Positions 42,513 through 54,059 of a DNA stretch of 64,000 nt are shown in pieces. Numbering within the stretch: position 1 is the stretch's first letter; every line of letters starts with the position of its first letter. A model generated the notes under the pieces. That model saw nothing but the letters and a program-made list of their open reading frames with translations. It was not told where the DNA came from and did not search any database. The stretch is from Zygnema cylindricum (Eukaryota > Streptophyta > Zygnematophyceae > Zygnematales > Zygnemataceae): assembly GCA_037447655.1 (NCBI GenBank), contig JBBHKE010000135.1:30186-94185 (forward strand). Direction: 5' to 3'. The position numbers and the translations under genes were made by a program.

Positions 42513-44893
42513 TTAACAGGCACCTTCCAGTCTTTTTCCTTTCCAAGTAGCCACAATCTCTTTTTGCCTGAGAGAGTGACACTTGGCACTCTCGCATTCT
42601 ACCACATTGCCGCCATAATGAGCGATTTGATTGGTACTCTTTCTTTCGGAAGTTGTTTTGCTTTTACGGATGTTCCATTGGGACAAGCAAATCCGGAATT
42701 GGTTTTAAAACTTATCAAAGATTTGAATGTAAATACCATTTTTACAGGCAAGTGGAGCTGCCGTGCTAGTTTTGTAGTATATTGGTTCTAAAGTCGATTA
42801 AAGAGTTGAATGTTTATATAGTTTTCATGGAGTTTTTTTAGTTTTTATGGAGTTTTTTTAGATTTTGTATGTTTTCCTGGTATTTACAAGCAAAGGATTA
42901 TGGTTTTGTTTGAATGTTTAAAAGAGTTTATGGGAAAAATAAGGTTTGCAGGTAAGTGGGATTATAGAAAAGGAAATTTCGCTTTTGTGGATTCTGTGAG
43001 AAATAGTAAAAAATAGGAGAGGAAATTAGCAGTTTTAACGTTGACGTTTGATTTTCAGTTTTTCGCTTTTTTGACATTCGATGTTTGGTGTGTTCATGAT
43101 TTGAATTTGAACGTTTGAATTTTTGAAATGTTAATGCTAGTTGTTAGAAATCTGATGTTCGGCTTTTTTTTGGGTTTATTGTCCCATGTTAATTTCAGTC
43201 ATCTAAGTTTGTGGCAGTTTATTCACCCTCTAATTATTATGGATTTGCTTTATGAGACAAATAGATTCTTAAAATCTGTTTCAGCTTTTTTATAAACTAT
43301 AACGCAATATTTTTCCGAACTTGGTTGCTTGTCGTTATTAGTTTTTGGCATCGGGTTCTAAAACTCATTTAAAAATCAACGCTAAGGACGGGTTTTCCTA
43401 TTTCTTTTTTCTTTTCCTTTTCTGACAGTTCCTCTCATCCTAGAAGGCTTCTGTCACGTTGCTCAAAAAGAAGAAGACGAACTCGCCTCGACCATTGAGA
43501 ATCCGCCACGTGGCAGTTCCGCTCTTTCTATTCTTCAATCCCTCAAAGGAATCTTAACCGCAGGAGCTCCTCTTGCTTTTTAGGCTGGAGATTTTCTCCG
43601 ATCCCATGGTGTTTCCATCATGTCAGCTTACGGTACAACAGATCTGGGATTCGTAATGATGGGAAGCATGGAACTGCATTGGAGAGAACTGAGTGTGTTG
43701 CCAGCTGTCGAGCCGTACATTCAGTGGAAGCCAATAGAAAAAGGTGAATATGAGCTTTGTGTTTCTTCTGGTCTTCCTTCTAGAACTCGCGGGTATCTCG
43801 GTGTCGAATTATCGGGGGAAGAATATTTTGAAACACGTAATTTTTTTAATCCACCCTAATTAGATATGGGGAATGAATGTTATTGAAATCATTTGTTTGT
43901 TGGTCTTTTCAACATGTCAATGATTATAAGCAGTGGCTTGACTTTTATGGTTTTTTCCGATCAGAAAAATTTACTTGTGTTGTAAAAGATTTTTTTTGTG
44001 GTTTCTAATTGCTAAAATGCGAGAGATTTTTTTTTTTGAAAAATACAAGGATTATCAACAATAGAGATGCAAAAGAAAATATGTGTCTTATAATGTATTG
44101 TATTTGTAGTTGCAATAAACACGAGCAATTCGATTTTTGAAAATACAAAAAAAATTAACAATAGAAATGCAAATACAATCTATAAGTATTACAAAGTCAA
44201 GCGGATAATCGGCAGTCAAGATGAATTTATCGCTTTATTTATTTCATACTTCGGTCTCTTTTACTAGTAGATTCTGAGTACCCAAATTAAATTCTAAGGA
44301 ATAAATCTCCAAAAGTCCCCTCATTTTCCTCATTTTCCCACTGCTCGATGTTTTTCCTTTTTTCTTTCCTGAATTCAGACGACATTTTCCGAAAAAAAGG
44401 CGAAAACAAATTTGTGTTTGTCGGTCGACGAGATTATTTGTTGGTTCACACAAGTGGGGAAAAAACTGATCCAATAAGATTTGAAACTCCTTTAAAAGCT
44501 TGTCGTTTTGTGAAATCGAGTATTGTGATTGGCCATGAAAAACCGAGACCTGCCTTATTGGTGGAAGCTGGCCTTCTGTGATTATCTTTTAAGGAATTTA
44601 AGGAATTTCTGGAAAAGGTTGCTGTGGAGGGATGAGAAGAAAAATTTTAAGTGAAAATTTTGAGGTTATTTTATAAGTGAAAATGGTTTAGTAAAAAAAC
44701 GTAAAGCGAAAGCACAAAATAATTATATCCAGCCCTCCAAACACTCTTAAATCAAAATGATAAATCGGGTTTAATCTTTACCATTGGAACTTTTTCCCAA
44801 CGTTTTCACAGTGTGTTGAAATTTGAGCTTGTTTTGTCGCGTAACTAATTTGTTGTCCTTCTACTTTTGTCCGCTTCGATTTCATTTTTGCAG

Positions 44894-45866
44894 CTTCCAT
44901 CAAGTTCTTCGATTTCAAAAAAAGAAATTTTTGTTCTCCCTTCTTCGTTTCCTCCACAAAAAGATACAAAATCGGCCTCTAAGAATTCAACCGATAAAAT
45001 ACAAATCCCATCGGAGAAGTTTCACGAAAACGAAATCCAGCAGACCAAAAGTTTAGGACAAATGCAAAACCAAAAGAATTATGCCCAAATTGAAATGCAC
45101 AATCACTTGAAACAAATTCAAGAATTCGCTCGAATTTCACAAAAACTTGTTGATCTACATTTACAACAACAAAATCTCCTCCAACAACAATTAAAGTTGA
45201 TCCAATCGCGCGACGCTCGTTCGAGCCAGACCAGAAGCATGAGTCAAAGAAAAGTCAACGAAAAAGTCAACAAAACTAAATTTTTCGATGAAAGAAAATG
45301 CCACTTACCAGTGGGGTTAAAGGGGGATGTACAGCGAAAAGCTGCGCTCAAACTTTTTTCCTCCGTAATCGACCAAATCTATTCTGGCACAACACCCGTC
45401 ACGTCTAAACCGACGACGGAGAAAGAAAATCCTTCTTTTGAACTATTTGAGAAACTAAAAACTGAAGGGATAGATGCAACGAGGCCGAGCTACAAGGGGG
45501 AAATTCCTGAAAGTTCGGATTTTGCTTCGGTTCGGAAAGACGATGGTCGTGAAGAAACAAATATGCTGTTAGATGAAGAAGAGTGATGAAGGCGATAAAA
45601 AATCTGGTTTCCGGATTCCTTAGTCAAAGTGAAGAAGAAATCGGAGACGAAACTTTCCTTCTGGATCTCGGATTGAGTTCTCTGACAGCCAATGAGATCG
45701 CGACAGTGTCAGCCAGCTGACAGGAATTCCTTTTTCTTCTGTTTCGCTTTATGACCAAATACCGACAGCTAAAACATTGACCGAATGGGTTTTGAAACAT
45801 AGGAAAACGACAAAAGGTGAAGGATTTTCGCAACCAAACACCACGGGAGAGACAGAGAGAGATCAG
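44894..45866 (+). pseudogene. A-T-R reductase pseudogene: linker and carrier-protein domain
   Basis: An exon after the acceptor TTTTTGCAG. About 230 residues are low-complexity linker with a Gln-rich helical stretch (DLHLQQQNLLQQQLKLIQS), probably a coiled coil. An in-frame TGA at 45,584-45,586 is followed by a carrier domain. LDLGLSSLTANEI (about 45,661-45,700) holds the serine that would carry phosphopantetheine. The second half (LTGIPF, SLYDQIPTAKTL) is in another frame, consistent with one missing base near 45,698. The exon is cut at 45,866 by copia F and resumes in the reductase segment at 51,432. The order A-linker-T-R matches carboxylate/aminoadipate-reductase-like synthetases. The long linker is unusual. 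Confidence 0.78.
45862..45866 (+). other. Target-site duplication of copia F, left
   Basis: ATCAG is repeated exactly at 51,432-51,436, the 5-base size usual for copia integrases. Confidence 0.9.
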
Positions 45867-46353
45867 TATTGGAGGTGGATTGGCGGAAGCCATGAAATTG
45901 TACACAAGAAAAAGATCAATGTATTGGAGAAAGGAATTGATTTGTATTTGGGATGATTTCATTAAGTGAGAAGAGTCACTTATATACAAAAATATACAGT
46001 GCTAATTACTGTGGAGTCTAAACGTTCTACGCTACAGTGTAACAAAGGGTCTTAGTTTAGATTCTAATAAATGTATATAAGACAAAAGAAAGACTGGACC
46101 GACGGTCAAAAGACTGGTCTGACGGTCAAAGGACTTTGTACGTAGAAAAGACTAGATCGACGTATGTAATAAAAAGTACAAAAGACTGGACTGTCTTAAA
46201 GAAGTACGGACAGGACCAAAAGTAAGTCGAACCAATATGACGACAAGACTTGACTGACGTAATAAATGAAAAGTACGGACAAGACCACCGACACATATAA
46301 TGAAAAGGTACAGATAGGACAAAAGTGAACTTGACGCTAAATGACCCTTAACA
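45867..46353 (-). repeat. 3' LTR of copia F
   Basis: 487 bases, reading TGTTAAGGGTC...CCAATA on the minus strand (a TG...TA pair rather than TG...CA). TATATA-like text in the middle (TTATATACATTT sense) is a possible promoter. It is a near-match of 50,945-51,431. Confidence 0.93.
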
Positions 46354-46362
46354 CCCCCCCTC
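46354..46362 (-). other. Polypurine tract of copia F
   Basis: Minus strand GAGGGGGGG directly upstream of the 3' LTR start TGTTAAGGG, the expected plus-strand priming site. Confidence 0.85.
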
Positions 46363-46405
46363 AAGCAAAAACTAGAAAATAGATTGAGATGTAAACAAAG
46401 GGAAT

Positions 46406-49400
46406 TTAGCCAAGAGGAAGAGGAAGTCGAAGTCCAGAGGAGAGGCGGTGCTGCTCAAAGTGAGGGCGATGAAGAGCCTTCGTGAGATAATCGGCCACTT
46501 GGTCGGCGGATTTGACATAGAGAAACTGGAGAGTGCCATCTTCGACCCGCTCCCGAGAGTAATGATATTGAATGTGATGTGCTTCGTCCCCTTGTGGTGA
46601 ACACGATTGCGGATCAAAGCAAGAGCTCCTTCGGAATCGGAAAAGATAGGAGTAGGGGCTGAAGGGGGAAACCCAAGATTGGAAAGTAGAGTCCGAAGCC
46701 AGACAGCTTCCTTGGCGGCGTGACACGCGGCCATATATTCCACCTCAGTGCTGGAGCATGCCGTGGTAGGTTGCTTTCTGCATGACCAAGAGATAAGACC
46801 ATTGCCCAAAAAAAAACACGAGCCAGTGGTGGAACGGCGGGAAAGCTCATCTTGTGCCCAATCTGAATCAACAAAACTCGTAAGAGCACTGGAGCCAGAG
46901 GAAGAATATGTGAGACAAAGAGTTTTAGTGCCTTGTAGATAACGAAAGACACGTTTGGTTGCGGCAAGATGATCAGGAGATGGGCGTTGAAGGAATTGAC
47001 TGAGTTTAGTGACAGCTGTGGCAATGTCAGGGCGGGTGGCATGCATGGCGTACATAAGGGCCACGACCATCGAGCGGTAAGTGGCATGGAGGGAGGGGGA
47101 GAGAAGAGAGTCAGTGGAAGGGAGGAGAGGGGCATTGGCATCTAAAGGAGTGGAAAGGGAGGAGCACTCTGCCATGCCAAAGCGTTCCAAAAGATCAGAG
47201 ATAAAGGTCTCCTGAGAGAGAGAGAGGGTGCGAGCCGAGCGATTACGAGAAACTTGTATGCCCAAATAATAAGTTAGCTCACCTAGATCGGCCATGTCAA
47301 AATGGGTCTGAAGGAGAGATTTGACAGTGGAGATTTCAGAGAGGGAAGGACCAACAAGAAAGAGATCGTCAACAAAGATGGCAACAATGATGAAAGAGGT
47401 GCCAGAGCCACGAGAGTAAATGCTAAAATCAGCATCAATTTGGGTAAATCCTTCTTTCCGGATAATGGCATCTATGGTATGGTTCCAGACACGGGGGATT
47501 GCTTTAATCCATAGATTGTTTTAATGAGATGGCAAACCAGATGTTCACATCCAGAGGAAATATAGCCTTCAGGGTGATGCATGTAAATGTCCTCGGAAAA
47601 GATCCCATTTAAGAAGGCATTTTTAACATCCATCTGATGAACATGGAAATCATGTTCAGCAGCTAAAGCAAGTAAAGTGCGGATAGATGTCAACCGGGCA
47701 ACAGGAGCAAAGGTTTCAGTGAAATCTATACCTTCGATTTGGGAAAAGCTCTTCGCCACCAAGCGAGCTTTGTGTTTGTCCACAGATCCATCCGCTTTTT
47801 GTTTTACACGGAAGACCCATTTCGAACCGATTGCCTTTCTTCCAGGGGGAAGGGGAACAAAATTCCATGTTTTGTTGTAAAGTAAGGCATTGAAATCAGC
47901 ATCAGCGGCAATTTTCCAAAGGGAGGCATCAGGACGTTTTAGGGCAGCTTTGAGAGAGAGACGGGCTGAAATAAGAGAGGCAGAGGCCCCAGCCGAGTAA
48001 GCGTAAGCTAGAGAGGCGTGGCCTATAGAAGTAATAAGCCGAGAGGGGGGAACTCTATAGCGTGTGGGGTTTTGGCGAGGTAAAAGAGAGGGGTCAGGAA
48101 GAGGGGAAGGCTCAGGATCAGGAAGCGAAGGCTTAAAAGGAGGAAAAGACCTAAGAAGAGGTGAGTGTGAAAAAATTGTGGGAGAAAGATTGTCAAAAAG
48201 AGGATCATCTTGGGAAAGAGGGGGAGAGGAGGTAGTATCTTCAAAATTTGTGACAGGATGAAGAGGAAGGGTAGTTGAGTGGCTGGCAGGAGTGATAGGA
48301 GCAACCGGGAAAACAAGGGGGGTAGGAGAAGATGGAGGAGGGAGACTTGAAGATGATGAGGGGGAAAATATAGGAGGATTAAGAGGAGAGGCGTGGGAAG
48401 GTGTAAGGTAGGTGAATTCAGATGGCTGAAGAGATTGAAGGGGAAGGTTTGGGGGAAGAGGGTCATAGAGGGTGAGAGAAGGAAAGTCGGATAATGGGGG
48501 AAGAGGGGAAGGGAAGGGCATACGAGACAAGGTTTGGAGAAGTGGCGTTTCGTTGAAAATCATTTCTCTGGTGGTGATGACGCGATGCTGAGAAGGACTC
48601 AAGATGCGGTACGCTTTGGAATTTGGAGCGTTCCCAACGAAAATTCCACGAAATGCGCGAGCGCCCAATTTGTCGTCCGATTGGAGGAGGTCTTTGTACC
48701 ACGTTTCACAACCAAAGATTTTAAGGTGGCGTATATCTGGTTTGAATGAGGACCATGCTTCCATTGGAGTAGATTTTGGTAAAGCGTTAGTGGGACAGAG
48801 ATAGCGTAAGTAATTTGCGCAAACGACAGCCTCTGCCCAAAATTCATAAGGCAAATTCGCAAAGTACAGCATAGAGCGTGACATGTCATGTAATGTTCGA
48901 TTATACCTTTCTGCAATGCCGTTTTGTTGTGGCGTCCGAGGCGCCGTTAAATGACATGAGATTCCATGTTGCATGAGAAATTCAGAAAATTGGTTGGACA
49001 AAAATTCGCCACCGTTGTCACTGCGCAAGACCTTGATTCGTTTGTTGTGAAAATTTTGTGCCAACGCCTTAAATTCTTGAAATCGGGCAAAAGCGTCAGA
49101 TTTATGACAAATTGGATACACGTGTGAAAAACGAGTGGCGTGGTCAATGAAAGTGACAAAATAAAGGGATCCACTGTAGCTACGCGTGCGCATGGGTCCA
49201 CACACGTCCGTATGTACAAGTGAAAGTGGTTCAGTGATGACGGTAGTGCTAGTGGGAAATGAGTGACGCGGCATTTTTCCTTGCACGCAACCGTGACAAA
49301 AATCCAAAGATTTGTTAGAGAATGAATTTAGTCCAGTTACAAGATTTGGCAAAGTACTCAAACCTTCGCTATTTAAATGACCATATCTTAAATGCCAAAG

Positions 49401-50971
49401 TGGAAAACTTTCGACGCTAGCACTTAAAGCAAATATCTTTGGCGTACTATAGGATTGTAGGACGTACATAGAATCTCGTGCTACCCCAAAACCTACAGCA
49501 CTATTGTCTTTTCTATCATAAAATGTTACTCTATCATTATTAAATTCAGCTTTTAAGTCGTCAGAAGTGGCGACTTTGACAGAAAATAAATTCCTAGCTA
49601 GACCAGGAACAAAGTGTACGTTCCGAATGTGAATAGACACATTGGGGACGTTGACGTTGCCAGAATGAGTAGCCAACAGAATGCGGTCGTCGCCTAAACG
49701 AATCTGCATAGGAGATGATAGAGGAGAAAGGTGAGTGAACCAATCAGATCTTAGTGAAAGGTGGTGACTTGCACCACTATCTATTAGCCAATCGACAGGG
49801 GTTTGAGATAAAAAAGCATACCCTTGTGGAAATTGAGTATCCGGAATGACAGAATTTGGGATATGATGGGCAACATTGCCATATCCAAATTCTGGTGAGG
49901 GAGGGAGGACAAAAGGGGAAGCTACTGGAGTGGGATAATTAGAGGGAAAATGTGGGGAGAAAGCGGTCGACCAAGGGAGGTTAACGGAGTTTGAAGAGGC
50001 ATAGTGCGCTGCGGCGGTAGAAGATTGTGGAAGGGATGGAGAAGGGGAATAATGGTGAGGATAAGGAAAATTTGGAGGGAAAGAAATGTGTGGAGGGAGT
50101 GGGGGGGTGGGAAGAACTGGTGGGTTGACATGGGCACCGTTGGCATTCCCTCCAGTTTTAGGGGGATTGGAAGCCTCGGCTGCTTTCCGCCTCGCCAATT
50201 TTCGACAGTCTTCAACGGAATGTCCTTTTGTTTTGCAGTAGGCACAAAACAAACGATGCACCCCCCCAGAGTTAGTCTTCTGATTTTCGGCAATAAAGGC
50301 ATTTGCATTAGAGAGATTTGGAGCAGAAAAAGAGAGAAGTTTTGTCTCTTCATGCAAAAGTTTGCTACAAAGTGAGTGAAAGGGAATGGATTGGTTTAGA
50401 TTGTCAAACGAGGAAATGAAAAGGGAAAAGGTTTCACGGAGTCCTCCCAAAAGGGTTGAAGAGAGGTCCTCGTCGGAAAGATGCACGCCTATCATGGTGC
50501 ATTTTCCGGCCGACAATTCGACTATGCTAATCCAATCCTGCATAGATTCTGACGGCTTTTTCATGGAGTTAAAAAACGCTCGTTTTTGAATTCGGCGAGC
50601 GGCCCATCCGGTTTGAATGTAAGCTGCTTCAAGACGACTCCAAGCCTCGGCGGAAGAGGAGGCGCCGCGAATAAGACGAGTGCGCTCGGTAGTAAATGAC
50701 ATCACTAGACGAGCGTGCGCATCCTCATCCTTTTGTTTCCATGTAGCGATTGCCAACTCTTTGGTAGCTTTTTATGTTGGTGTATCAGTAGAGGAAAGGA
50801 TAGGAGGTTTTGAAATTCCTATAAAATGGTCCCAAATCTTCTCGTGTTTGAAAAAATGCATGAATAAAAAAATGACCAATCATAAAAGTTTTGGCCATCA
50901 AACTTCTGGATACTATTAGAAGTGGCATGGCTAGGCCCATAACCTATTGGAGGTGGATTGGCGGAAGCCAT
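46406..50971 (-). pseudogene. copia F gag-pol (nearly intact; stop and frameshifts)
   Basis: The ATG at 50,971-50,969 lies inside the 5' LTR (MASANPPPIGYGP). Gag contains FDGQNFYDW, then a frameshift in a seven-T run near 50,870 and an in-frame TAA near 50,775. A 1,094-codon open frame (50,756-47,472) covers the zinc knuckle CAYCKTKGHSVEDC and protease DWLIDSGASHH. It also covers the integrase HHCC, the core (LVHTDVCGP, RSDNGGEFLSNQF, NGIAERYNRTL) and the first part of RT (HQMDVKNAFLNG). A one-base loss in a C run near 47,480 shifts frame. RT continues with FVDD and RNase H to 47,295-46,580, and a last frameshift near 46,580 leads to the stop at 46,406. Few lesions, mostly in homopolymers, so some may be sequencing errors. 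Confidence 0.93.
50934..50944 (-). other. Primer-binding site of copia F, half-tRNA(iMet)
   Basis: Minus strand GGTTATGGGCC immediately follows the LTR end (CCAATA) and matches the initiator tRNA-Met anticodon arm at 11 bases. The site is also gag coding sequence. Confidence 0.75.
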
Positions 50972-51431
50972 GAAATTGTACACAAGAGAAAGATCAATGT
51001 ATTGGAGAGAGGAATTGATTTGTATTTGGGATGATTTCATTAAGTGAGAATTGTCACTAATATACAAAAATATACAGTGCTAATTACTGTGGAGTCTAAA
51101 CGTTCTACGCTACACTGTAACAAAGGGTCTTAGTTTAGATTCTAATAAATGTATATAAGACAAAAGAAAGACTGGACCGACGGTCAAAAGACTGGACCGA
51201 AGGTCAAAGGACTTTGTACGTAGAAAAGACTAGATCGATGTATGTAATAAAAAGTACAAAAGACTGGACCGTCGTAAAGAAGTACGGACAGGACCAAAAG
51301 TAAGTCGAACCAATATGACGGCAAGACTTGACTGACGTAGGAAATGAAAAGTACGGACAAGACCACCGACACATATAATGAAAAGGTACATATAGGACAA
51401 AAGTGAACTTAACGTTAAATGACCCTTAACA
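50945..51431 (-). repeat. 5' LTR of copia F
   Basis: 487 bases, same boundaries as the 3' LTR. It contains the gag start codon 27 bases before its 3' end. Confidence 0.93.
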
Positions 51432-52918
51432 ATCAGAAGGTAGGGGTTCTAATGCCAAATTTTAGTTTTTGGGATTCTAGGAATAGCCCATTTAGAACCG
51501 TTTTACAGCCGGCCGATTTTTTAAAACGTGAATCGGAGGGTTCTTGGAAACTTTTTCAATTAAAGAAAGTAAAAAAACATCGGAAATGAAAACAGAGAGA
51601 GAAGAAGAGGCGATGGGTATGGGATATGCGATCTTTCTCACAGGTGGAACTCGAATTTTGGGCTCTTTTCTTCTTTTGGAGTTATTGAAAAGGTTAGAAA
51701 GAGGTAAGAAAGTGAATCTAAAACTGGTTTCTACGAGTTTGAAACCTCTTCAAAAGGTTGTTTGTTTGGTGAGAGGTCTAAGTCACGAGGCTTGCAAAAG
51801 TCGTTTGTGGAAAGTTTACAAAATTGGTTCGCGAATTCCCCAAAAGATTCTCCGGAAAATATCGCACCTTCTTTGGCTGAGTGTTTTTCTTCCAATGTTT
51901 TTGCATTTCCGGGAGATATCTCTTTACCTAATCTTGGTTTATCTTCTAAAGATTGGAGAAAAATTACTCGCAAAGTGGATACTGTAATCCACAACGGAGC
52001 CGCTGTTCATTTGTTGGCGAACTTCGAACGATTAGAAGAGGCGAATGTGAACTCCGTCCGAGAAGTTATTCGAATGGCTCTAGAGGCCAGGAAACATTTT
52101 TCGGGAAAAGACGTAGATGTCCACTTTGTTTCTAGTGTTCGAGTGGGGTTGATATGCCACACTAATAGTGGTAAAATGGGAGAGTGGGTGGTTCCGGAAA
52201 GTGTTCACTCTCTCCCTTCACCAAATTCTTGAAGAGATGGGTATGCTCTTACAAAATATGTCGGGGAGAAATTGCTCATGGAGGAGACACAATTCGACGA
52301 TTTTTCAGCGAAAATTTTCCTAGCAGTAGTGGAAACGGAGCTGCAGAAAACCTTTTTTCTTTCCTTGTTCAGTCAATTGCAATGTTCGGAAAAATTCCTT
52401 ATCTTCTGGGTCCTTCTTACCTTGTTCCTGTCGATGTTTTCGCAAATTCAATAATTTCCATCGCTTTGGACTCTCTGTCAAAAACTGGGTTTGGGAATAA
52501 CTCCATCAATAATGAGGATAAAATGAAAATTGAGAAAACAGCTTCGGATCCGGAAATTAGCGATAAAAAACCAGGTTCGCTAGAAGTTTTTCACATCGTA
52601 CCTTCGGAGAGTGAATCCTGGGGTTCTGTTTTTGAGGTTTTAAAGAAAAACGGATTAGAATTTGAGGTTAGCCCAACGGTTGAAAATTAGAATACAGAAT
52701 TGGAGAAAGAAGTGAAGACTCAAAAGAGACTTTCTCAATTTTTCCCGATAATTCCAGTATTGAAGGAGTTGGGAAAACAACCGGTTCCCAAATTTTCAAG
52801 TTTTCAAACAGATGAAGTTTTAAAAAATGTGGGGTTGTCTTCGATTTCTCATCCTACAGAGAGTAGAATCATGGCTCATGTAAAAGAGATCATAAAAAAT
52901 GTTATTAGAAAGGTTTAA
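51432..52918 (+). pseudogene. A-T-R reductase pseudogene: thioester-reductase domain
   Basis: It begins with the second ATCAG copy. It is an NAD(P)-binding thioester reductase (NAD_binding_4/SDR-like): IFLTGGTRILGSFLLLELL (nucleotide-binding loop, TGG-x-R-x-L-G instead of TGATGFLG), VVCLVRGLSHE, VDTVIHNGAAVHLLANF, HFVSS and YALTKYVGEKLL (catalytic Y-x3-K). It continues with FGKIPYL and LVPVDVFANSIISIAL and a C-terminal FHIVPSESESWGSVFE. Lesions: frame changes near 51,585 (A run), 51,810 and 52,330, TGA at 52,230-52,232, and TAG at 52,688-52,690. The domain would have released the thioester as aldehyde or alcohol using NAD(P)H. The end at 52,918 (TAA) fits the family C-terminus. Confidence 0.82.
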
Positions 52919-53489
52919 AATTGAAAAAAAAAAGAAAAAGGGGAAGAAATGGAGGAAATAAGGGGAGAACTTATGATTGTGCATAAGACTGTTGAGCATA
53001 CAAGTGACAGATAAAACTGTGTACTAGTTTTTTGTTTCTTAGTGCATTCACCATCGGGTTCAGATACATATTGTGTTTCATATTAAGAGGGAAACATTTG
53101 GAGAAAAGAAATTGTTTGTGTTTTCCGTCTCCGCCTCCGTCTCCGACTTACGAATTCTCAATGTTGTTTTTGCATGTGGTTCCGTTCATACCTTTTTTTT
53201 CTTTTCTTTTCTTTTTTTCCTTTTGTTTGTCAAACAGATGGCTAAGAATGGATTTTTTTCAGGAAAGCAAGAAGCAGAGGAAAGGAAAAAAAGTGATGGA
53301 GAGAGGTGAGCGAGGGAGAGCATTGGAGAGGGACGGGGGAGAGAGAGAGCGAGTAATAAGTCGTAGGTTTCATTGTATTATGTACAAATGTGTGACAGAT
53401 GTTAAAATTCTGTGTCCATTTCCTGCTAAGGACCAGAAAGTCAAAGTTAGTCAAATTGACGTGAGAGAGAAGTCAACCGAAAGTCTAGT
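52919..53489. other. No gene recognised
   Basis: Downstream flank of the reductase pseudogene. It has short purine- and T-rich patches (53,190-53,350). The open frame at 53,032-53,508 is low complexity and not supported. Confidence 0.5.
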
Positions 53490-54052
53490 TTGGTACATAT
53501 ACGGTTGATTAAACGTCAAGGTACATTTACGTAGACATCAAGGTACATTTGCGTGGACGTCAAGATTTAAGCGAAATGTAGTCGTCTACTTGTAATGTAC
53601 GGCAAGTTTAAGTGTCGCAGATTTTGAGTAAATGTCACGTAGTGAATTACGGGCGTTGATTGGATTACGTAGTTCACAAGTTAGGATTTTATTCCTTTGC
53701 GTGGAACACAAGTAGCGTAGTACCTACGTCACCTACACATATAAAATGTACTCATGATTGACATTGAAAATTAAATCATCAATCATCAATCTACTAAATG
53801 ATTCTCTCCAATTTTTCCCTGCTGCTAGTTTTGCACTGAGTGCTTATTTTGTCGTGGAATTAGTCTATCTTCTTTCTTGTTCAGTAATTAAGCTTTTCTT
53901 TCTCATATAGAGAATTGTTTTCCTTAGCTTCCTGTCTTGTAATTGATCGATCCTATGGCCTCTTCTTCAGAATCTCAACAACAGAAATTCCTAGAAGTTG
54001 CAGTTAAATTAGATAAATGTTTCAGCTTTTTTTTTGACACGTGTTGTGTGCA
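53490..54052 (+). repeat. Possible copia LTR plus gag start
   Basis: GTACATTTACGTAGACATCA-type direct repeats and a TATA-like ATATAAAATG near 53,740 precede a short pyrimidine-rich leader. The leader ends in an ATG at about 53,955 followed by SSSESQQQKF and about 15 more sensible codons before low-complexity sequence. This resembles an LTR promoter and gag start. No second LTR, primer-binding site or pol was found. Confidence 0.35.
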
Positions 54053-54059
54053 TATTGGG

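Larger units (their letters stand above)
38131..44577 (+). pseudogene. A-T-R reductase pseudogene: adenylation-domain exons
   Basis: Exons of an AMP-binding domain, identified by wording and splice sites. They are 38,131-38,290 (start, IPQLLARQAKVFPDRPFFRL), 38,360-38,439 (YKDILKL...), 39,427-39,495 with its duplicate 41,097-41,167 (GSTVAILAPNSFEMVLTFFA), 42,520-42,747 (AFYHIAAIMSDLIGTLSFGS), 43,429-43,836 (YGTTDLGFVM, the A5-like motif) and 44,379-44,577 (FVGRRDYLLVHTSGEK, the A8-like region). The latter resembles LYS2/NRPS-like reductases. Family role: ATP-dependent activation of a carboxylic acid. Lesions: TAG at about 43,580, an apparent frame mismatch between exons 1 and 2, and no visible A3 phosphate-binding loop. 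Introns contain very long pyrimidine tracts. The substrate cannot be read. Confidence 0.78.
45867..51431 (-). mobile_element. Ty1/copia element F, 5,565 bp, complete with both LTRs
   Basis: A minus-strand element inserted in the reductase pseudogene. It has two 487-base LTRs, a primer-binding site, a polypurine tract and one long gag-pol. The ATCAG duplication flanks it. By eye the LTRs differ at about 18 positions (roughly 96% identity), so the insertion is older than a very recent event. It differs from elements A-E in LTR length, LTR sequence and gag, but shares the half-tRNA primer-binding site. Confidence 0.95.

Noticed and set aside
43575-52690. In-frame TGA/TAG codons as a sign of an altered genetic code
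   Set aside because: The NSUN exons and the long copia F frame avoid in-frame stops, and the stops here coexist with frameshifts and a transposon, so decay is simpler.
53032-53508. 158-codon open frame after the reductase pseudogene
   Set aside because: Composed of T-rich and purine-rich low-complexity sequence; it does not continue the reductase domain.
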